Source of the DNA: Fidelibacterota bacterium
GTDB lineage: Bacteria; Marinisomatota; Marinisomatia; Marinisomatales; S15-B10
DNA length: 64,000 nucleotides
Assembly: GCA_002715465.1 (NCBI GenBank)
Contig: PAYY01000009.1
Location: 95,515 to 159,514, forward strand
Direction of reading: 5' to 3'
Shown here: in pieces, positions 26,282-35,221 of the stretch
Layout: each line of letters starts with the position of its first letter
Position numbering within the stretch: the first letter of the stretch is position 1
Notes under the pieces: model-generated
The model's database searches: none
What the model was told of the DNA's origin: nothing
Seen by the model: the letters and a program-made list of their open reading frames with translations, nothing else
Program-made: the position numbers and the translations under genes

Positions 26282-28599
26282 AATCACTCACACAGTTAAA
26301 CAATGAGTATCAATATTGGGAGATTATAAAAGATCTTGTTGATCAATGTATCGATTTCATGCTCAACTTTAGCCAGAGTGGTCATCCTGGTGGCTCAAGA
26401 TCAAAAGTTCATGCAATAATATCGACCCTTCTTTCTGGTGTGATGAGATGGGATATCAGAGATCCTGGAAAAAGATTTGGGGATAGATTTATTTTGGTTG
26501 CGGGGCATACAAATCCTGTTGTCTATGCTACTCTTGCAGTATTTAATGAAGCCATGCGAATCAAGTATGATCAGACAGGTGATGATTGTTACCTAAGTAG
26601 CTTGGCAGAAGAGGATACTCTTGTATGGGAAGATTTGTTAACACTTCGTCGGCATGGAGGGTTGCCGGGTCACGCAGAAATGGCTGGAAAAACACTATTT
26701 TTAAAATTCAATACAGGACCATCAGGTCATGGATCCCCAGCTGCTGTTGGAGAGGCACTTGCACACAAATTAGCAGGGAGTGAGGAAGTAAAGGTTTTTG
26801 CATTTGAGGGTGAAGGTGGATTGACAACTGGTGCTAGTCATGAGGCAAGGCAATCTGCATATGGTTTAGGCCTAGGGAATTTAATTTATTTTGTAGATTG
26901 GAATGATCACGGTATTGACTCTAGGCCCTATAGTGATGTTGTCTATGGGAGCCCATCGGACTGGTTTTTATCATATGGCTGGAAAGTAGAAGGGACAGAT
27001 CAAGGTGAGGATTGGGAATCCATTATGCAAGCCTATAATGCGTTATTCTCAAGTGATGACCCTAACACACCAAAAATTATTTGGACAAAGAATAGGAAAG
27101 GTAGAGGTTATGGTGTTTTTGATGCAGAAAGCCATGGCCTGCCACATAAGAGCAACTCCAAACTTTTCTGGAAAACAAAGACAAAATTTGCAGAAAAATA
27201 TAATGTTGATTTCCAAGGTTTTGGGGAGCCGGCCCCAGCAAGCGAATTAGATTTTAAGGAGCAATCCGAGATCAATTTGAAAACGGTCATGAGTGTACTA
27301 GATAACAATCAACCTCTTATTGATTATATTGCTACTAGGTTAGTAGAATTAGGAGATTCTGTTCCTAAAGATATTAAGTCAAGTCGATTTAATGGGGCAA
27401 ACCCTATGTGTGATAAAACTATTACTAATTATTTATCATATCCAGCTGAATTGTTTTTGCCTCCAGGTGAGCGAGCCCCAAATCGATTAGCATTAGGAAA
27501 ATTTGGTTCTTGGTTAAATAGTTATGTTAATGAAAAATATGGAAGGCCACTTATCATTGCAGCTTCGGCAGATCTTGCTGGCTCTACAAATATTTCCGGT
27601 TTTGGAAAGGGATGGAAAAACCACCCAGACTTCGGCTTTTATGATAGAAAACAAAATCTTAACGGGACTATTTTGCCACAGGCAATTACAGAATTTGCTA
27701 ATGCGGGTCTTCTTGCTGGTCTCGCTACAGTTAATTTCCATAATAATTCATACAATGAATTTGATGGATTTATTGGCGCTTGTTCCACTTATGGATCTTT
27801 TTCTTATTTAAAATATGGACCAATGAGACTCTTTAGTCAAATTGCTCAAGATTCCGATTTGAAAGTAGGAAAATTATTGTGGATAGCGGGTCACACTGGT
27901 CCCGAAACTGCCGAAGATGCGAGAACTCACTTTGGAATTTTTTCTCCAGGTGTTACACAACTTTTCCCTGATGGACATATTTTGAATCTTCATCCTTGGG
28001 AATATAATGAAGTTGCGCCTGTGATTGGTGCTGCATTAGGTACTAATATTCCCATAATTGCATTACATCTTACGAGACCATCAATAGAGATTCCTGACCG
28101 AGAAGCCTTCGGTATTGCTTCGCACTTTGATGCTGGGAAAGGTGCATATCTAATTCGAGATTTTGATAAAACAGCTGACCGCCAAGGGACTGTAATTATT
28201 AGAGGTACAAGTTGTACTGCAAACCTAATGCAACTACTAAATCACATTAATGATAAAGGGCCAAATGTTAAAATTGTTGCGGCAATTTCATGGGGTCTTT
28301 TCCAGCTTCAAGCAAGGGAATATCGCCAATCTATTCTTTCTGAAAGGGATATGCATGATGCTATGGTAATTACAAATTCCGGATTAAAATTAATGCATAA
28401 CTGGATTGCTAATTCTGTAGTAAAAGAATATTCTTTGTCATCTGATTGGGATAATCGTTGGCGTACAGGAGGGCGTTTAGATGAAATTGTTGAAGAAGCA
28501 CATTTATCATGTTCATGGCTAAAAAATGGAATTGAGCGTTTTGCATCTGAAAGAAAGAATCGACTTGATTGTCTTAGAAATATTCTTCCAAAAGAATAA
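26278..28599 (+). CDS. Divergent transketolase-family thiamine-diphosphate enzyme, 773 aa
   Basis: The fold of transketolase is recognisable but the sequence is far from the tkt gene before it. Equivalents seen: SGHPGGSRSK, LVAGHTNPVVYATL, HGGLPGHAEMAG, NTGPSGHGSPAAVGEAL, the diphosphate motif as EGEGGLTTGASHEA (GDG to GEG) followed by DWNDHGID, ITEFANAGLLAGLA with the catalytic Glu, and GHTGPETAEDARTHFG in place of the THD...HQP loop. It is about 105 residues longer than ordinary transketolase, with extra sequence between the N-terminal and middle domains (residues about 300-400) and at the C-terminus. The cofactor residues seem kept while substrate-binding loops differ, so it likely acts on another ketose or 2-oxo acid. 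Placement directly after tkt suggests duplication or a functional pair. Confidence 0.8.
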   Translation: MKSLTQLNNEYQYWEIIKDLVDQCIDFMLNFSQSGHPGGSRSKVHAIISTLLSGVMRWDIRDPGKRFGDRFILVAGHTNPVVYATLAVFNEAMRIKYDQTGDDCYLSSLAEEDTLVWEDLLTLRRHGGLPGHAEMAGKTLFLKFNTGPSGHGSPAAVGEALAHKLAGSEEVKVFAFEGEGGLTTGASHEARQSAYGLGLGNLIYFVDWNDHGIDSRPYSDVVYGSPSDWFLSYGWKVEGTDQGEDWESIMQAYNALFSSDDPNTPKIIWTKNRKGRGYGVFDAESHGLPHKSNSKLFWKTKTKFAEKYNVDFQGFGEPAPASELDFKEQSEINLKTVMSVLDNNQPLIDYIATRLVELGDSVPKDIKSSRFNGANPMCDKTITNYLSYPAELFLPPGERAPNRLALGKFGSWLNSYVNEKYGRPLIIAASADLAGSTNISGFGKGWKNHPDFGFYDRKQNLNGTILPQAITEFANAGLLAGLATVNFHNNSYNEFDGFIGACSTYGSFSYLKYGPMRLFSQIAQDSDLKVGKLLWIAGHTGPETAEDARTHFGIFSPGVTQLFPDGHILNLHPWEYNEVAPVIGAALGTNIPIIALHLTRPSIEIPDREAFGIASHFDAGKGAYLIRDFDKTADRQGTVIIRGTSCTANLMQLLNHINDKGPNVKIVAAISWGLFQLQAREYRQSILSERDMHDAMVITNSGLKLMHNWIANSVVKEYSLSSDWDNRWRTGGRLDEIVEEAHLSCSWLKNGIERFASERKNRLDCLRNILPKE

Positions 28600-28683
28600 A
28601 CAGACTTCAATTGCAATCGCTCAAACCTATTGTTAAATTCGGTATTGGTGTTACGATCCAAACAATACGCAAGCTTAGCTTGA

Positions 28684-29721
28684 ATGTATTCTTCATTTAT
28701 GACTGACTCTCAAATAACAACTCCTGCTCCTCAAGAGGAGGATTTGGTACATGATCAGACTCTTAGACCGATAAGTTTCAATGAATTTGTGGGGCAATCA
28801 GATTTAGTAGAAAACCTCAAGTTATATATAGAAGCATCTAGTAACAGAGGAGATGCTCTTGACCATGTTTTATTGTTTGGTCCTCCTGGTCTCGGTAAAA
28901 CAACCCTTGCTCATATTATTTCAAAAGAAATGAGTGTTAGTTTGAAACAAACTTCTGGCCCAGTCCTGGAACGAGCTTCTGATCTTGCAGGATTATTAAC
29001 AAACCTTCGAAATAGAGATGTGCTTTTTATTGATGAAGTTCATCGAATCAACAAAATTGTAGAAGAATATCTTTATTCTGCAATGGAAGATTACGGTATC
29101 GACATTCTTATTGATAAAGGTCCAAGTGCGCGTAGTGTTAGACTTAATCTTGAGCCATTTACTCTTATAGGAGCAACTACACGTCTTGGTAGTCTTACAT
29201 CTCCTATGCGGGATCGTTTTGGAGTAGTGTTAAGAGTAGATTTTTATAATGATACTGATTTAGTAAAAATTATTATGAGATCAGCGAAAATACTTGATGT
29301 ACAAATTGATAAAGCTGGTGCAATAGAATTGGCATCGCGCTCTCGTGGTACTCCTAGAGTTGCTAATAGGATTCTTCGAAGGACACGAGATTATGCTGAA
29401 GTCAAAGCAGATGGTGAAATTACAAAGGATGTAGCGGTTAAGTCTCTTGAGAAGCTTGGAATAGATGGTTTTGGTTTGGATGATATGGATAGATCTATTC
29501 TTACATCCTTAGTTGAAAAATTTGATGGTGGTCCAGTAGGAATTAATTCACTTAGTGTTGCCATTGGAGAAGATGCCCAAACTATTGAAGATGTTTATGA
29601 ACCTTATTTAATTAAAGAAGGGTTTATTCAAAGGACACCAAGAGGAAGAATTGCTGAAAAGAGAGCTTTTAAATATCTTGGGATTGAGAAACCTGAAAAT
29701 CAACAAACACTTTTTGATTAG
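28684..29721 (+). CDS. ruvB: Holliday junction branch migration helicase RuvB
   Basis: This AAA+ ring ATPase drives Holliday junction migration with RuvA. It contains [12 protein letters not shown], Walker [14 protein letters not shown] (about residues 66-78), Walker [10 protein letters not shown], sensor/arginine-finger region [22 protein letters not shown], and the C-terminal winged helix ending [13 protein letters not shown]. The start may be ATG 28684 or ATG 28699 (M-T-D-S-Q); the latter gives the usual short lead. No ruvA or ruvC is in the window. It opens a long same-strand run, with queA starting nine bases after its stop. Confidence 0.97.
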   Translation: MYSSFMTDSQITTPAPQEEDLVHDQTLRPISFNEFVGQSDLVENLKLYIEASSNRGDALDHVLLFGPPGLGKTTLAHIISKEMSVSLKQTSGPVLERASDLAGLLTNLRNRDVLFIDEVHRINKIVEEYLYSAMEDYGIDILIDKGPSARSVRLNLEPFTLIGATTRLGSLTSPMRDRFGVVLRVDFYNDTDLVKIIMRSAKILDVQIDKAGAIELASRSRGTPRVANRILRRTRDYAEVKADGEITKDVAVKSLEKLGIDGFGLDDMDRSILTSLVEKFDGGPVGINSLSVAIGEDAQTIEDVYEPYLIKEGFIQRTPRGRIAEKRAFKYLGIEKPENQQTLFD

Positions 29722-29730
29722 GAGAACTTT

Positions 29731-30786
29731 ATGTTATTTGAAAAACGAGTAAAACTTCGGTTAACAGATTTTGATTATAAATTACCTAAAACACGAATTG
29801 CTCAAGAGCCATGGCCTCGCCGAGAATATGCAAAGATGATGGTTCTGAATCGTGAAACACAAAAAATTCAACATAAGCGGTTTCACAATATTATCGATTA
29901 TTTAAAGAAAAATGATCTCGTAATTGTTAATGAGACTAAAGTATTTCCTGCACGTCTTTTTGCAGTGAAAGATAGAACTGATGCCAGAGTTGAAGTCTTC
30001 TTGCTTAGAGAATTAGAAAATGATCTTTGGGAAGTATTAGTAAAGCCTGCACGAAAAGTTAGAATAGGGAATAAGTTGCATTTTACAGAAGATGTGCATT
30101 GTGATGTTATAGACAATACAGTTTCTGGGGGAAGAGTTGTTCGTTTTGAATATGAACGCCCTGATTTTTATGAAATAATTGATAGAATAGGACATGCACC
30201 ATTGCCGCCTTATATCACCCGTCCTGATACGGAAAAAGATAAAGAGCGTTACCAAACAGTATTTGCCTCTAATAGAGGAGCAGTTGCGGCACCTACAGCT
30301 GGTTTGCACTTCACAGATGAATTGATAGATAAGATTAAAGAAAAAGGAGCGAGGATAGCACCATTGATAGTACACATTGGTTTAGGTACTTTCCGGCCTG
30401 TTCAAGTAGAAGATCTAACACGCCATCAGATGGATTCAGAATATTTTGAAGTACCAGCTGAAACTGCTATTGCGATTAATGAAACTCGGGAGCGAGGGAA
30501 ACGAATTTTTGCTGTTGGAACTTCTTCTGTTAGAGCATTGGAAACAGTAGTCGTTTCAGGGTTTCAGGTAACCCCAAAGCGAGGCTGGACTGATAAATTC
30601 ATTTATCCACCATATGATTTTAAAATGACAGATTCAATAATTACAAATTTTCACCAACCAAAATCCACTCTACTAATGCTCCTATGCGCGTTTACAGATA
30701 GGGAATTTATCTTTAAGGCATATAAAGAAGCTCTAAAGAAAGATTATCGTTTCCTTAGTTATGGGGATTCAATGTTGATAGTTTAA
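29731..30786 (+). CDS. queA: S-adenosylmethionine:tRNA ribosyltransferase-isomerase
   Basis: This enzyme transfers and isomerises the ribose of S-adenosylmethionine onto preQ1 in tRNA, making epoxyqueuosine. Family strings present: FDYKLPKTRIAQEPWPRR at the N-terminus, LVIVNETKVFPARL, GHAPLPPYITRP, the GAVAAPTAGLHFT core, HIGLGTFRPV and TNFHQPKSTLLMLLCAF near the end. The 351-aa length is normal. AGGAG precedes the ATG by a standard distance. The stop shares an A with the ispD start, so the two are tightly coupled. The ruvB-queA pairing is common in bacteria. Confidence 0.97.
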   Translation: MLFEKRVKLRLTDFDYKLPKTRIAQEPWPRREYAKMMVLNRETQKIQHKRFHNIIDYLKKNDLVIVNETKVFPARLFAVKDRTDARVEVFLLRELENDLWEVLVKPARKVRIGNKLHFTEDVHCDVIDNTVSGGRVVRFEYERPDFYEIIDRIGHAPLPPYITRPDTEKDKERYQTVFASNRGAVAAPTAGLHFTDELIDKIKEKGARIAPLIVHIGLGTFRPVQVEDLTRHQMDSEYFEVPAETAIAINETRERGKRIFAVGTSSVRALETVVVSGFQVTPKRGWTDKFIYPPYDFKMTDSIITNFHQPKSTLLMLLCAFTDREFIFKAYKEALKKDYRFLSYGDSMLIV

Positions 30787-31484
30787 TGCCTGTAACAGTA
30801 GGGGCAATTGTAGCCGCCGCAGGTGACGGACAGCGATTCTCAAAAAAAGGAGATAAGAGAAAAAAACAGTTTATTTCATTAGGAGGTAAACCTCTTTTCC
30901 TTCATTCAGTAATCAGTTTTTATTATTCTCCAATTATTTCACGAATAATAGTAGTTGTCCCTTCTAGAAGCATTGAATTTTGCACTAATTTTTTGCATGC
31001 GGAATTTGGTTCAAATGATATCGAGGTTATAGCAGGAGGAGCTAAGAGGCAAGATAGTGTATATAAGGCTTTTGTGAAAATAAAAAATAGTGTGGATACT
31101 GTAATTATACAAGATGGAGCTCGTCCTTTCATGGATCCAAGTTGGATTGCTAGTACAGTAAACAAAATTAAAACTTATGATGGAGCAATAGTTGCCCAAC
31201 CGGCTTTGGACACAATTAAATTATCACATAATTCTTTAATTAAAGAAACGTTAGATCGTTCACTTATCTGGCAAGCTCAAACTCCTCAAACATTCACAGT
31301 AGATATTTTGGAGACTGCTTTTGATTATGCCAAAAGGGAAAATTTTGTTGGGACTGACGAATCTCAAATTGTAGAAAAAGTTCATGGCAACATAAGTTTA
31401 ATAGAAGGTACTTCGTTTAATTTAAAAATTACCACGCAGAGTGATCTCGTTTTGGCTCAATCGATTTTTTCCAAAGGACTATAA
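30786..31484 (+). CDS. ispD: 2-C-methyl-D-erythritol 4-phosphate cytidylyltransferase
   Basis: This is the third step of the MEP isoprenoid pathway: CTP plus methylerythritol phosphate. The nucleotide-binding N-terminus is visible (GAIVAAAGDGQRF, then KKQFISLGGKPL), followed by IIQDGARPF and the DRSLIWQAQTPQTF, GTDESQIVE motifs that contact CTP and substrate. It is 232 aa, full length. Start and stop overlap the neighbours queA and ispF by one base each (TAATG), so ispD-ispF-ispE form a MEP-pathway sub-operon. Confidence 0.96.
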   Translation: MPVTVGAIVAAAGDGQRFSKKGDKRKKQFISLGGKPLFLHSVISFYYSPIISRIIVVVPSRSIEFCTNFLHAEFGSNDIEVIAGGAKRQDSVYKAFVKIKNSVDTVIIQDGARPFMDPSWIASTVNKIKTYDGAIVAQPALDTIKLSHNSLIKETLDRSLIWQAQTPQTFTVDILETAFDYAKRENFVGTDESQIVEKVHGNISLIEGTSFNLKITTQSDLVLAQSIFSKGL

Positions 31485-31963
31485 TGTTTAGAACTGGAAT
31501 AGGGTATGACGTTCATCGTTTAGCAAAGGGGAAACCACTTATTCTTGGTGGATTAGAGATTACTTCTGATTTGGGATCTGTAGGGCATTCGGATGGTGAT
31601 GTTTTATCGCATTCTATTGTTGATGCTTTACTTGGCGCCGCTGGCCTCGGAGATATTGGAACTTATTACCCAAGTGATAATGATCAGTGGAAAGATTTTT
31701 CCAGCTTGAAGTTTATTGCAGAGTCTGTTAAAAGAATAAATAACTCTGGCTATAAAATTTCTAATATAGATGCGACCATAATTCTTCAATATCCTTATTT
31801 AAATGATTATATATTGGATATAAGAAAAAAACTTGCTATTGAGATGAACATACATTTGTCTGAAATTGCGATTAAAGCTACTACAACGGATGGATTAGGG
31901 TTTATTGGAGCAAGCGAGGGAATAGGTGCATTAGCAATTGCAACTTTGATTTTTAAAAAGTAG
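31484..31963 (+). CDS. ispF: 2-C-methyl-D-erythritol 2,4-cyclodiphosphate synthase
   Basis: This zinc-dependent trimeric enzyme cyclises CDP-methylerythritol phosphate with loss of CMP. The metal ligands are in GIGYDVHRL (Asp, His) and HSDGDVLSHSIVDALLGA; the rest matches throughout, including IGTYYPSDN and the C-terminal ATTTDGLGFIGASEGIGALA. It is 159 aa, full length. ATG overlaps the ispD stop. Downstream, ispE is in the same frame right after this stop with no AUG between, so termination-reinitiation or leakage could matter for ispE expression. Confidence 0.97.
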   Translation: MFRTGIGYDVHRLAKGKPLILGGLEITSDLGSVGHSDGDVLSHSIVDALLGAAGLGDIGTYYPSDNDQWKDFSSLKFIAESVKRINNSGYKISNIDATIILQYPYLNDYILDIRKKLAIEMNIHLSEIAIKATTTDGLGFIGASEGIGALAIATLIFKK

Positions 31964-31972
31964 GGTTTAACT

Positions 31973-32827
31973 ATTTCATTAGCTATATCAGCCCATGCAA
32001 AAATTAATATCGGTTTGAAAATAACTGGTCAGCGAGAAGATGGTTACCATACTATTGAAACAATTTTTCAAGAAATTTCACTTGCTGATGAGATAATACT
32101 AGAGAAAACTTCAAAGGGGACTCAACTGATATGCTCAGAACCCTTACTTTCATCTAAGAATGAGAATCTTTGCCTTAAAGCTTTAAAAACTATGCGGCAA
32201 GCATTCGCATTTAGAGAAGATGTCTCTATACAACTTAAAAAAAATATACCAATTGGAGCGGGACTAGGTGGTGGTTCTACGGATGCTGCAGCAGTGTTAG
32301 TTGGTCTTACTAAGTTATTTAATTTAAAAATCCATCCTGAGAGACTGAAGGAATGTGCTTTATCTATAGGTGCGGATGTACCATTCTTTTTAAAAGGAGG
32401 TTGTCAAGTTGCCACTGGTATAGGTGAAGAATTAACAACAGCAGTTTTACCAAAAATTGGAGCAATCTTACTTGTTTTTCCACAAAAAGAAATATCAACA
32501 GCTTGGGCATATAAAAATTTTAAGTTAAAAAACGATTTGTCCTATGAACATGTTACTAGTAATTTCCTTACCCTAATTGATGCCCAAGCATCGTGGGATG
32601 AATTAGGAATGTTATTTGAGAACGATTTTGAATCTCTGGTCTTTCAAACATATCCAGAGATTGGCGATCTAAAGAGGCGGCTTATCGAAGCCGGAGCGCA
32701 ATATGCCAGTCTGTCGGGCAGTGGCTCGACTGTGTTTGGAATCTTTGAGGATGTTTTCATGGCTAAACGAGCTATGCAACAGTTCTCATCCTTCCAAACT
32801 TTTATTGCCTTTCCCATTCCAAGTTAA
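31973..32827 (+). CDS. ispE: 4-diphosphocytidyl-2-C-methyl-D-erythritol kinase, probable AUU start
   Basis: This is a GHMP kinase that phosphorylates CDP-methylerythritol in the MEP pathway. It has ITGQREDGYHTIETIFQEI, the ATP loop NIPIGAGLGGGSTDAAAVL, IGADVPFFLKGG with the catalytic Asp, and the C-terminal SLSGSGSTVFGIF. The first conventional start (TTG 32015) would delete the invariant A-K-I-N segment including catalytic Lys10. In frame between the ispF stop (31961) and that TTG there are only GGT TTA ACT ATT TCA TTA GCT ATA TCA GCC CAT. Starting at ATT 31973 puts the lysine of A-K-I-N at residue 10, exactly as in E. coli IspE, and gives 284 aa versus 283. TAGGG sits seven bases before it. 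Confidence 0.93.
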   Translation: MSLAISAHAKINIGLKITGQREDGYHTIETIFQEISLADEIILEKTSKGTQLICSEPLLSSKNENLCLKALKTMRQAFAFREDVSIQLKKNIPIGAGLGGGSTDAAAVLVGLTKLFNLKIHPERLKECALSIGADVPFFLKGGCQVATGIGEELTTAVLPKIGAILLVFPQKEISTAWAYKNFKLKNDLSYEHVTSNFLTLIDAQASWDELGMLFENDFESLVFQTYPEIGDLKRRLIEAGAQYASLSGSGSTVFGIFEDVFMAKRAMQQFSSFQTFIAFPIPS

Positions 32828-32843
32828 TTGATCGCTTCTAAAT

Positions 32844-32915
32844 TGGGATGTAGTCTAATGGCAAGGCACTCGGCTGTTAACCGAGATGATGTAGGTTCGA
32901 ATCCTACCATCCCAG
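32844..32915 (+). tRNA. tRNA-Asn (GTT)
   Basis: The cloverleaf folds with acceptor stem TGGGATG/CATCCCA, D stem GTCT/AGGC, anticodon stem CTCGG/CCGAG around loop CTGTTAA (anticodon GTT), and T arm GTAGG-TTCGAAT-CCTAC. The discriminator is G. CCA is not encoded (CAA follows). It lies 16 bases after ispE. Confidence 0.97.
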
Positions 32916-32951
32916 CAAATGAAAAAGGTAGAATAAATTTCAAAAGTGTCT

Positions 32952-33022
32952 TGCCGGGTCGTCCAACGGCAGGACCGCGGCCTTTGACGCCGTTAATCTT
33001 GGTTCGAATCCAAGCCCGGCAA
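32952..33022 (+). tRNA. tRNA-Gln (TTG)
   Basis: The acceptor stem is TGCCGGG/CCCGGCA, the D stem GTCC/GGAC, the anticodon stem GCGGC/GCCGT (one G-T pair) around loop CTTTGAC (anticodon TTG), and the T arm CTTGG-TTCGAAT-CCAAG. The discriminator is A and CCA is not encoded. It is paired with tRNA-Asn 36 bases upstream and lies 21 bases before prs, so it is probably processed from the same transcript. Confidence 0.97.
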
Positions 33023-33043
33023 CAACAATTATGAGAAACAGCT

Positions 33044-33976
33044 ATGAAAGTTTTTAGTGGCAGATCAAATGAACCTCTTGCGAGAGAAATTGTTAGACAT
33101 CTTAATATTGAGATTGGACAGGTTAGTTTTCGTCAGTTTTCTGATGGAGAATTGTGGGTAAAATACGAAGAGAACATTCGCGGACAAGATGTATATATTA
33201 TTCAATCAACTCATCCCCCAGCCGAAAACATTTTGGAGCTCATTTTAATGATTGATGCTGCTGTTAGAGCCTCAGCAGCTCGTGTCACTGCTGTAATCCC
33301 ATATTATGGGTATGCTCGTCAAGATCGAAAAGATCAGCCAAGAGTTCCAATTTCAGCTAGGGTAATTATGGATATGTTATCTAGTGTTGGCGCAGGTCGC
33401 GTACTTACTATGGATCTTCATTCCGCTCAGATTCAAGGATTTACACATATTCCTTTTGACCATCTTTATGCTAGGCAGATTGTTTTTAAAAGACTTGAGG
33501 AGTTTTCTTCTCAGCAAAAGGATACAGTAATTCTTGCTCCAGATGTTGGAAGGGCACCTATGGCTCAAGCATATGCTAAACGTTTGGGTGTAGGTTTTGG
33601 TCTTATTGACAAGCGAAGAACTGCACCAAATAAGGCTGAGGTAGTTCATCTAATTGGAGATATGAAAGGTAAAAAAGTAATAGTGATGGATGATATGATT
33701 GACACAGCTGGAAGTATGATTGGTGCCTCTGATTCAGCTGTTGCAAGTGGAGCTTCTTCAGTAGTTGCTTTAGCAACTCACGCTCTTTTTTCAGCAGATG
33801 CATCAGAAAGAATTATGTCATCATCTATTGAGAAGGTAATAGTAACGGACACAGTTAATATTGTACCAGGTAGAAGATTTGCTAAACTCGAAGTCATTTC
33901 TGTTGCAAGTCTTTTTGCCAATGCTATTTCAAATATTCATAGCGGTGAGTCCGTTAGCGCACTTTTCGAGGTCTAA
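33044..33976 (+). CDS. prs: Ribose-phosphate pyrophosphokinase
   Basis: This enzyme makes PRPP from ribose-5-phosphate and ATP for nucleotide, His and Trp synthesis. It is a class I Prs of 310 aa: SGRSNEPLAREI, FSDGELWVKYEENIRGQDVY, the ATP/metal region IPYYGYARQDRK, TMDLHSAQIQGF, the flexible loop with DKRRTAPNKAEV, and the PRPP-binding VIVMDDMIDTAGSM. It follows the two tRNAs and precedes rplY by 12 bases, the widespread ispE-prs-rplY-pth order. Confidence 0.98.
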   Translation: MKVFSGRSNEPLAREIVRHLNIEIGQVSFRQFSDGELWVKYEENIRGQDVYIIQSTHPPAENILELILMIDAAVRASAARVTAVIPYYGYARQDRKDQPRVPISARVIMDMLSSVGAGRVLTMDLHSAQIQGFTHIPFDHLYARQIVFKRLEEFSSQQKDTVILAPDVGRAPMAQAYAKRLGVGFGLIDKRRTAPNKAEVVHLIGDMKGKKVIVMDDMIDTAGSMIGASDSAVASGASSVVALATHALFSADASERIMSSSIEKVIVTDTVNIVPGRRFAKLEVISVASLFANAISNIHSGESVSALFEV

Positions 33977-33988
33977 CTGGAGGTAGTC

Positions 33989-34645
33989 ATGGCGTCAGAG
34001 TTCAAACTTGAACTAGAAAAACGAAAAAATATTGGATATCAAATTTCTAGAGACTTGAGACAGAAGGGGTTTATTCCAGGTGTTTTCTATGCAGCTGATC
34101 AAGAACCGGTTACCTTCTCTATAGAAAAACGTCACTTGTATTTTGCTCTCCAATCTCAATCTCACATTTATTCAATTGATGTTGATGGTAAGAGTCGTCA
34201 TGCAATTTTTAAGGAAATTCAATACCATCCTGTTACGGAGGAAATTCTTCATGTTGATCTTTTTGGTGTAAGCCTTAGGGATAAAATTACTCTTTCTGTT
34301 CCTATTATCCTTGAAGGGGAGCCCTCTGGTGTAAAAACTGGTGGTATCATGAATCAAAATATCACAGAAGTTGAAATACAGTGTTTGGCAACTAAAGTGC
34401 CTGACGCAATCCATGTTAATGTTGAAGAATTAGAATTAGGGGATAGTGTTCATGTTTCGGATCTTTCTATTGAAGACGGGGAGATTCTAACAAACCCTGA
34501 AATTACCGTTGTTTCTGTGCAGGCTCCAAGAGAGGAAGTAATTGAAGAGACTGTAGTTGATGAGGAATTGATGGAAGGTGAAGAAACAGAGGAAGTTGAA
34601 CAAGAACAGGCAACTTCTGATGATGAGGAAAAAGAGGAAAGCTAA
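33989..34645 (+). CDS. rplY: Ribosomal protein bL25 (CTC/TL5 form)
   Basis: This 218-aa protein is the long two-domain bL25. The N-terminal 5S rRNA-binding domain (about residues 1-92) starts MASEFKLELEKRKNIG-like and contains the G-x-I-P-G-V-F-Y-style turn and HVDLFGVSL. The C-terminal TL5 domain (about residues 95-185) has PIILEGEPSGVKTGGIM. The last 30 residues are almost all Glu/Asp, a common acidic tail. GGAGGT precedes the ATG. The tail's DNA also provides the ribosome-binding site for pth. Confidence 0.96.
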   Translation: MASEFKLELEKRKNIGYQISRDLRQKGFIPGVFYAADQEPVTFSIEKRHLYFALQSQSHIYSIDVDGKSRHAIFKEIQYHPVTEEILHVDLFGVSLRDKITLSVPIILEGEPSGVKTGGIMNQNITEVEIQCLATKVPDAIHVNVEELELGDSVHVSDLSIEDGEILTNPEITVVSVQAPREEVIEETVVDEELMEGEETEEVEQEQATSDDEEKEES

Positions 34646-34646
34646 A

Positions 34647-35219
34647 GTGTATGCTTTTATTGGTTTAGGGAATTTTGGTGAGGATTATTCTCAGACAAAA
34701 CACAACTTTGGTTTTTGGATAGTTAATGAGTTTGTAAGCAGAAAGAAAATATCATTTAAACCAGGTAAAGGAGATTTTATTTTTGCGGAATCATCTAACA
34801 ACCAAGAATTTTTAGTTGTAAAACCAACAAGTGGCATGAATAGGAGTGGTTTTCCAATAAAAGAAGTTCAAAAACAATGGAATCTAAGTTTTTCAGATAT
34901 ACATATTATAGTGGATGATGTTGATTTGGGCTTAGGTACAATAAGAATTCGTCCTCGCGGCGGTGATGGTTGTCATAGAGGTTTAGAATCAATAATTTAC
35001 CATTTAGGAAGCACTGAATTTCCTCGTGTCAGGATTGGTATAGCTACTGATGAACCAATGAGACCAGCTGAAAACTATGTTTTAAAGCCATTTCATAAAC
35101 ATTACAAATCTTTAGTTGAAAAAATGATAAATGTTGGAACTAATTCATTAGAAGAAATTTTGGCAAATGGATTAGATCAAGCAATGAATAAATATAATTA
35201 TAAAGAAAGTATTAATTAA
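34647..35219 (+). CDS. pth: Peptidyl-tRNA hydrolase
   Basis: This enzyme releases tRNA from stalled peptidyl-tRNA. The family pattern is clear: [25 protein letters not shown] (Asn and the catalytic His of H-N-x-G), [15 protein letters not shown] and the [27 protein letters not shown] segment (both shown here as names only of the standard Pth1 blocks). I start at GTG 34647 because AGAGGAAAG lies seven bases before it, directly after the rplY stop at 34643-34645. This gives 190 aa, the normal Pth1 length. An ATG at 34620/34623 inside rplY would add a basic M-R-K-K-R-K-A-K lead and cannot be excluded. The hppA gene begins three bases after the stop. Confidence 0.95.
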   Translation: MYAFIGLGNFGEDYSQTKHNFGFWIVNEFVSRKKISFKPGKGDFIFAESSNNQEFLVVKPTSGMNRSGFPIKEVQKQWNLSFSDIHIIVDDVDLGLGTIRIRPRGGDGCHRGLESIIYHLGSTEFPRVRIGIATDEPMRPAENYVLKPFHKHYKSLVEKMINVGTNSLEEILANGLDQAMNKYNYKESIN

Positions 35220-35221
35220 CT

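Noticed and set aside
28308..28683. A 117-codon minus-strand frame over the end of the transketolase-like gene and the spacer before ruvB
   Set aside because: Most of it is antisense to coding sequence; the remaining 84-base spacer has no RNA gene or promoter I can support.
32828..33034. A 68-codon plus-strand reading frame between ispE and prs
   Set aside because: It reads straight through two well-folded tRNA genes (Asn and Gln) and has no family resemblance.
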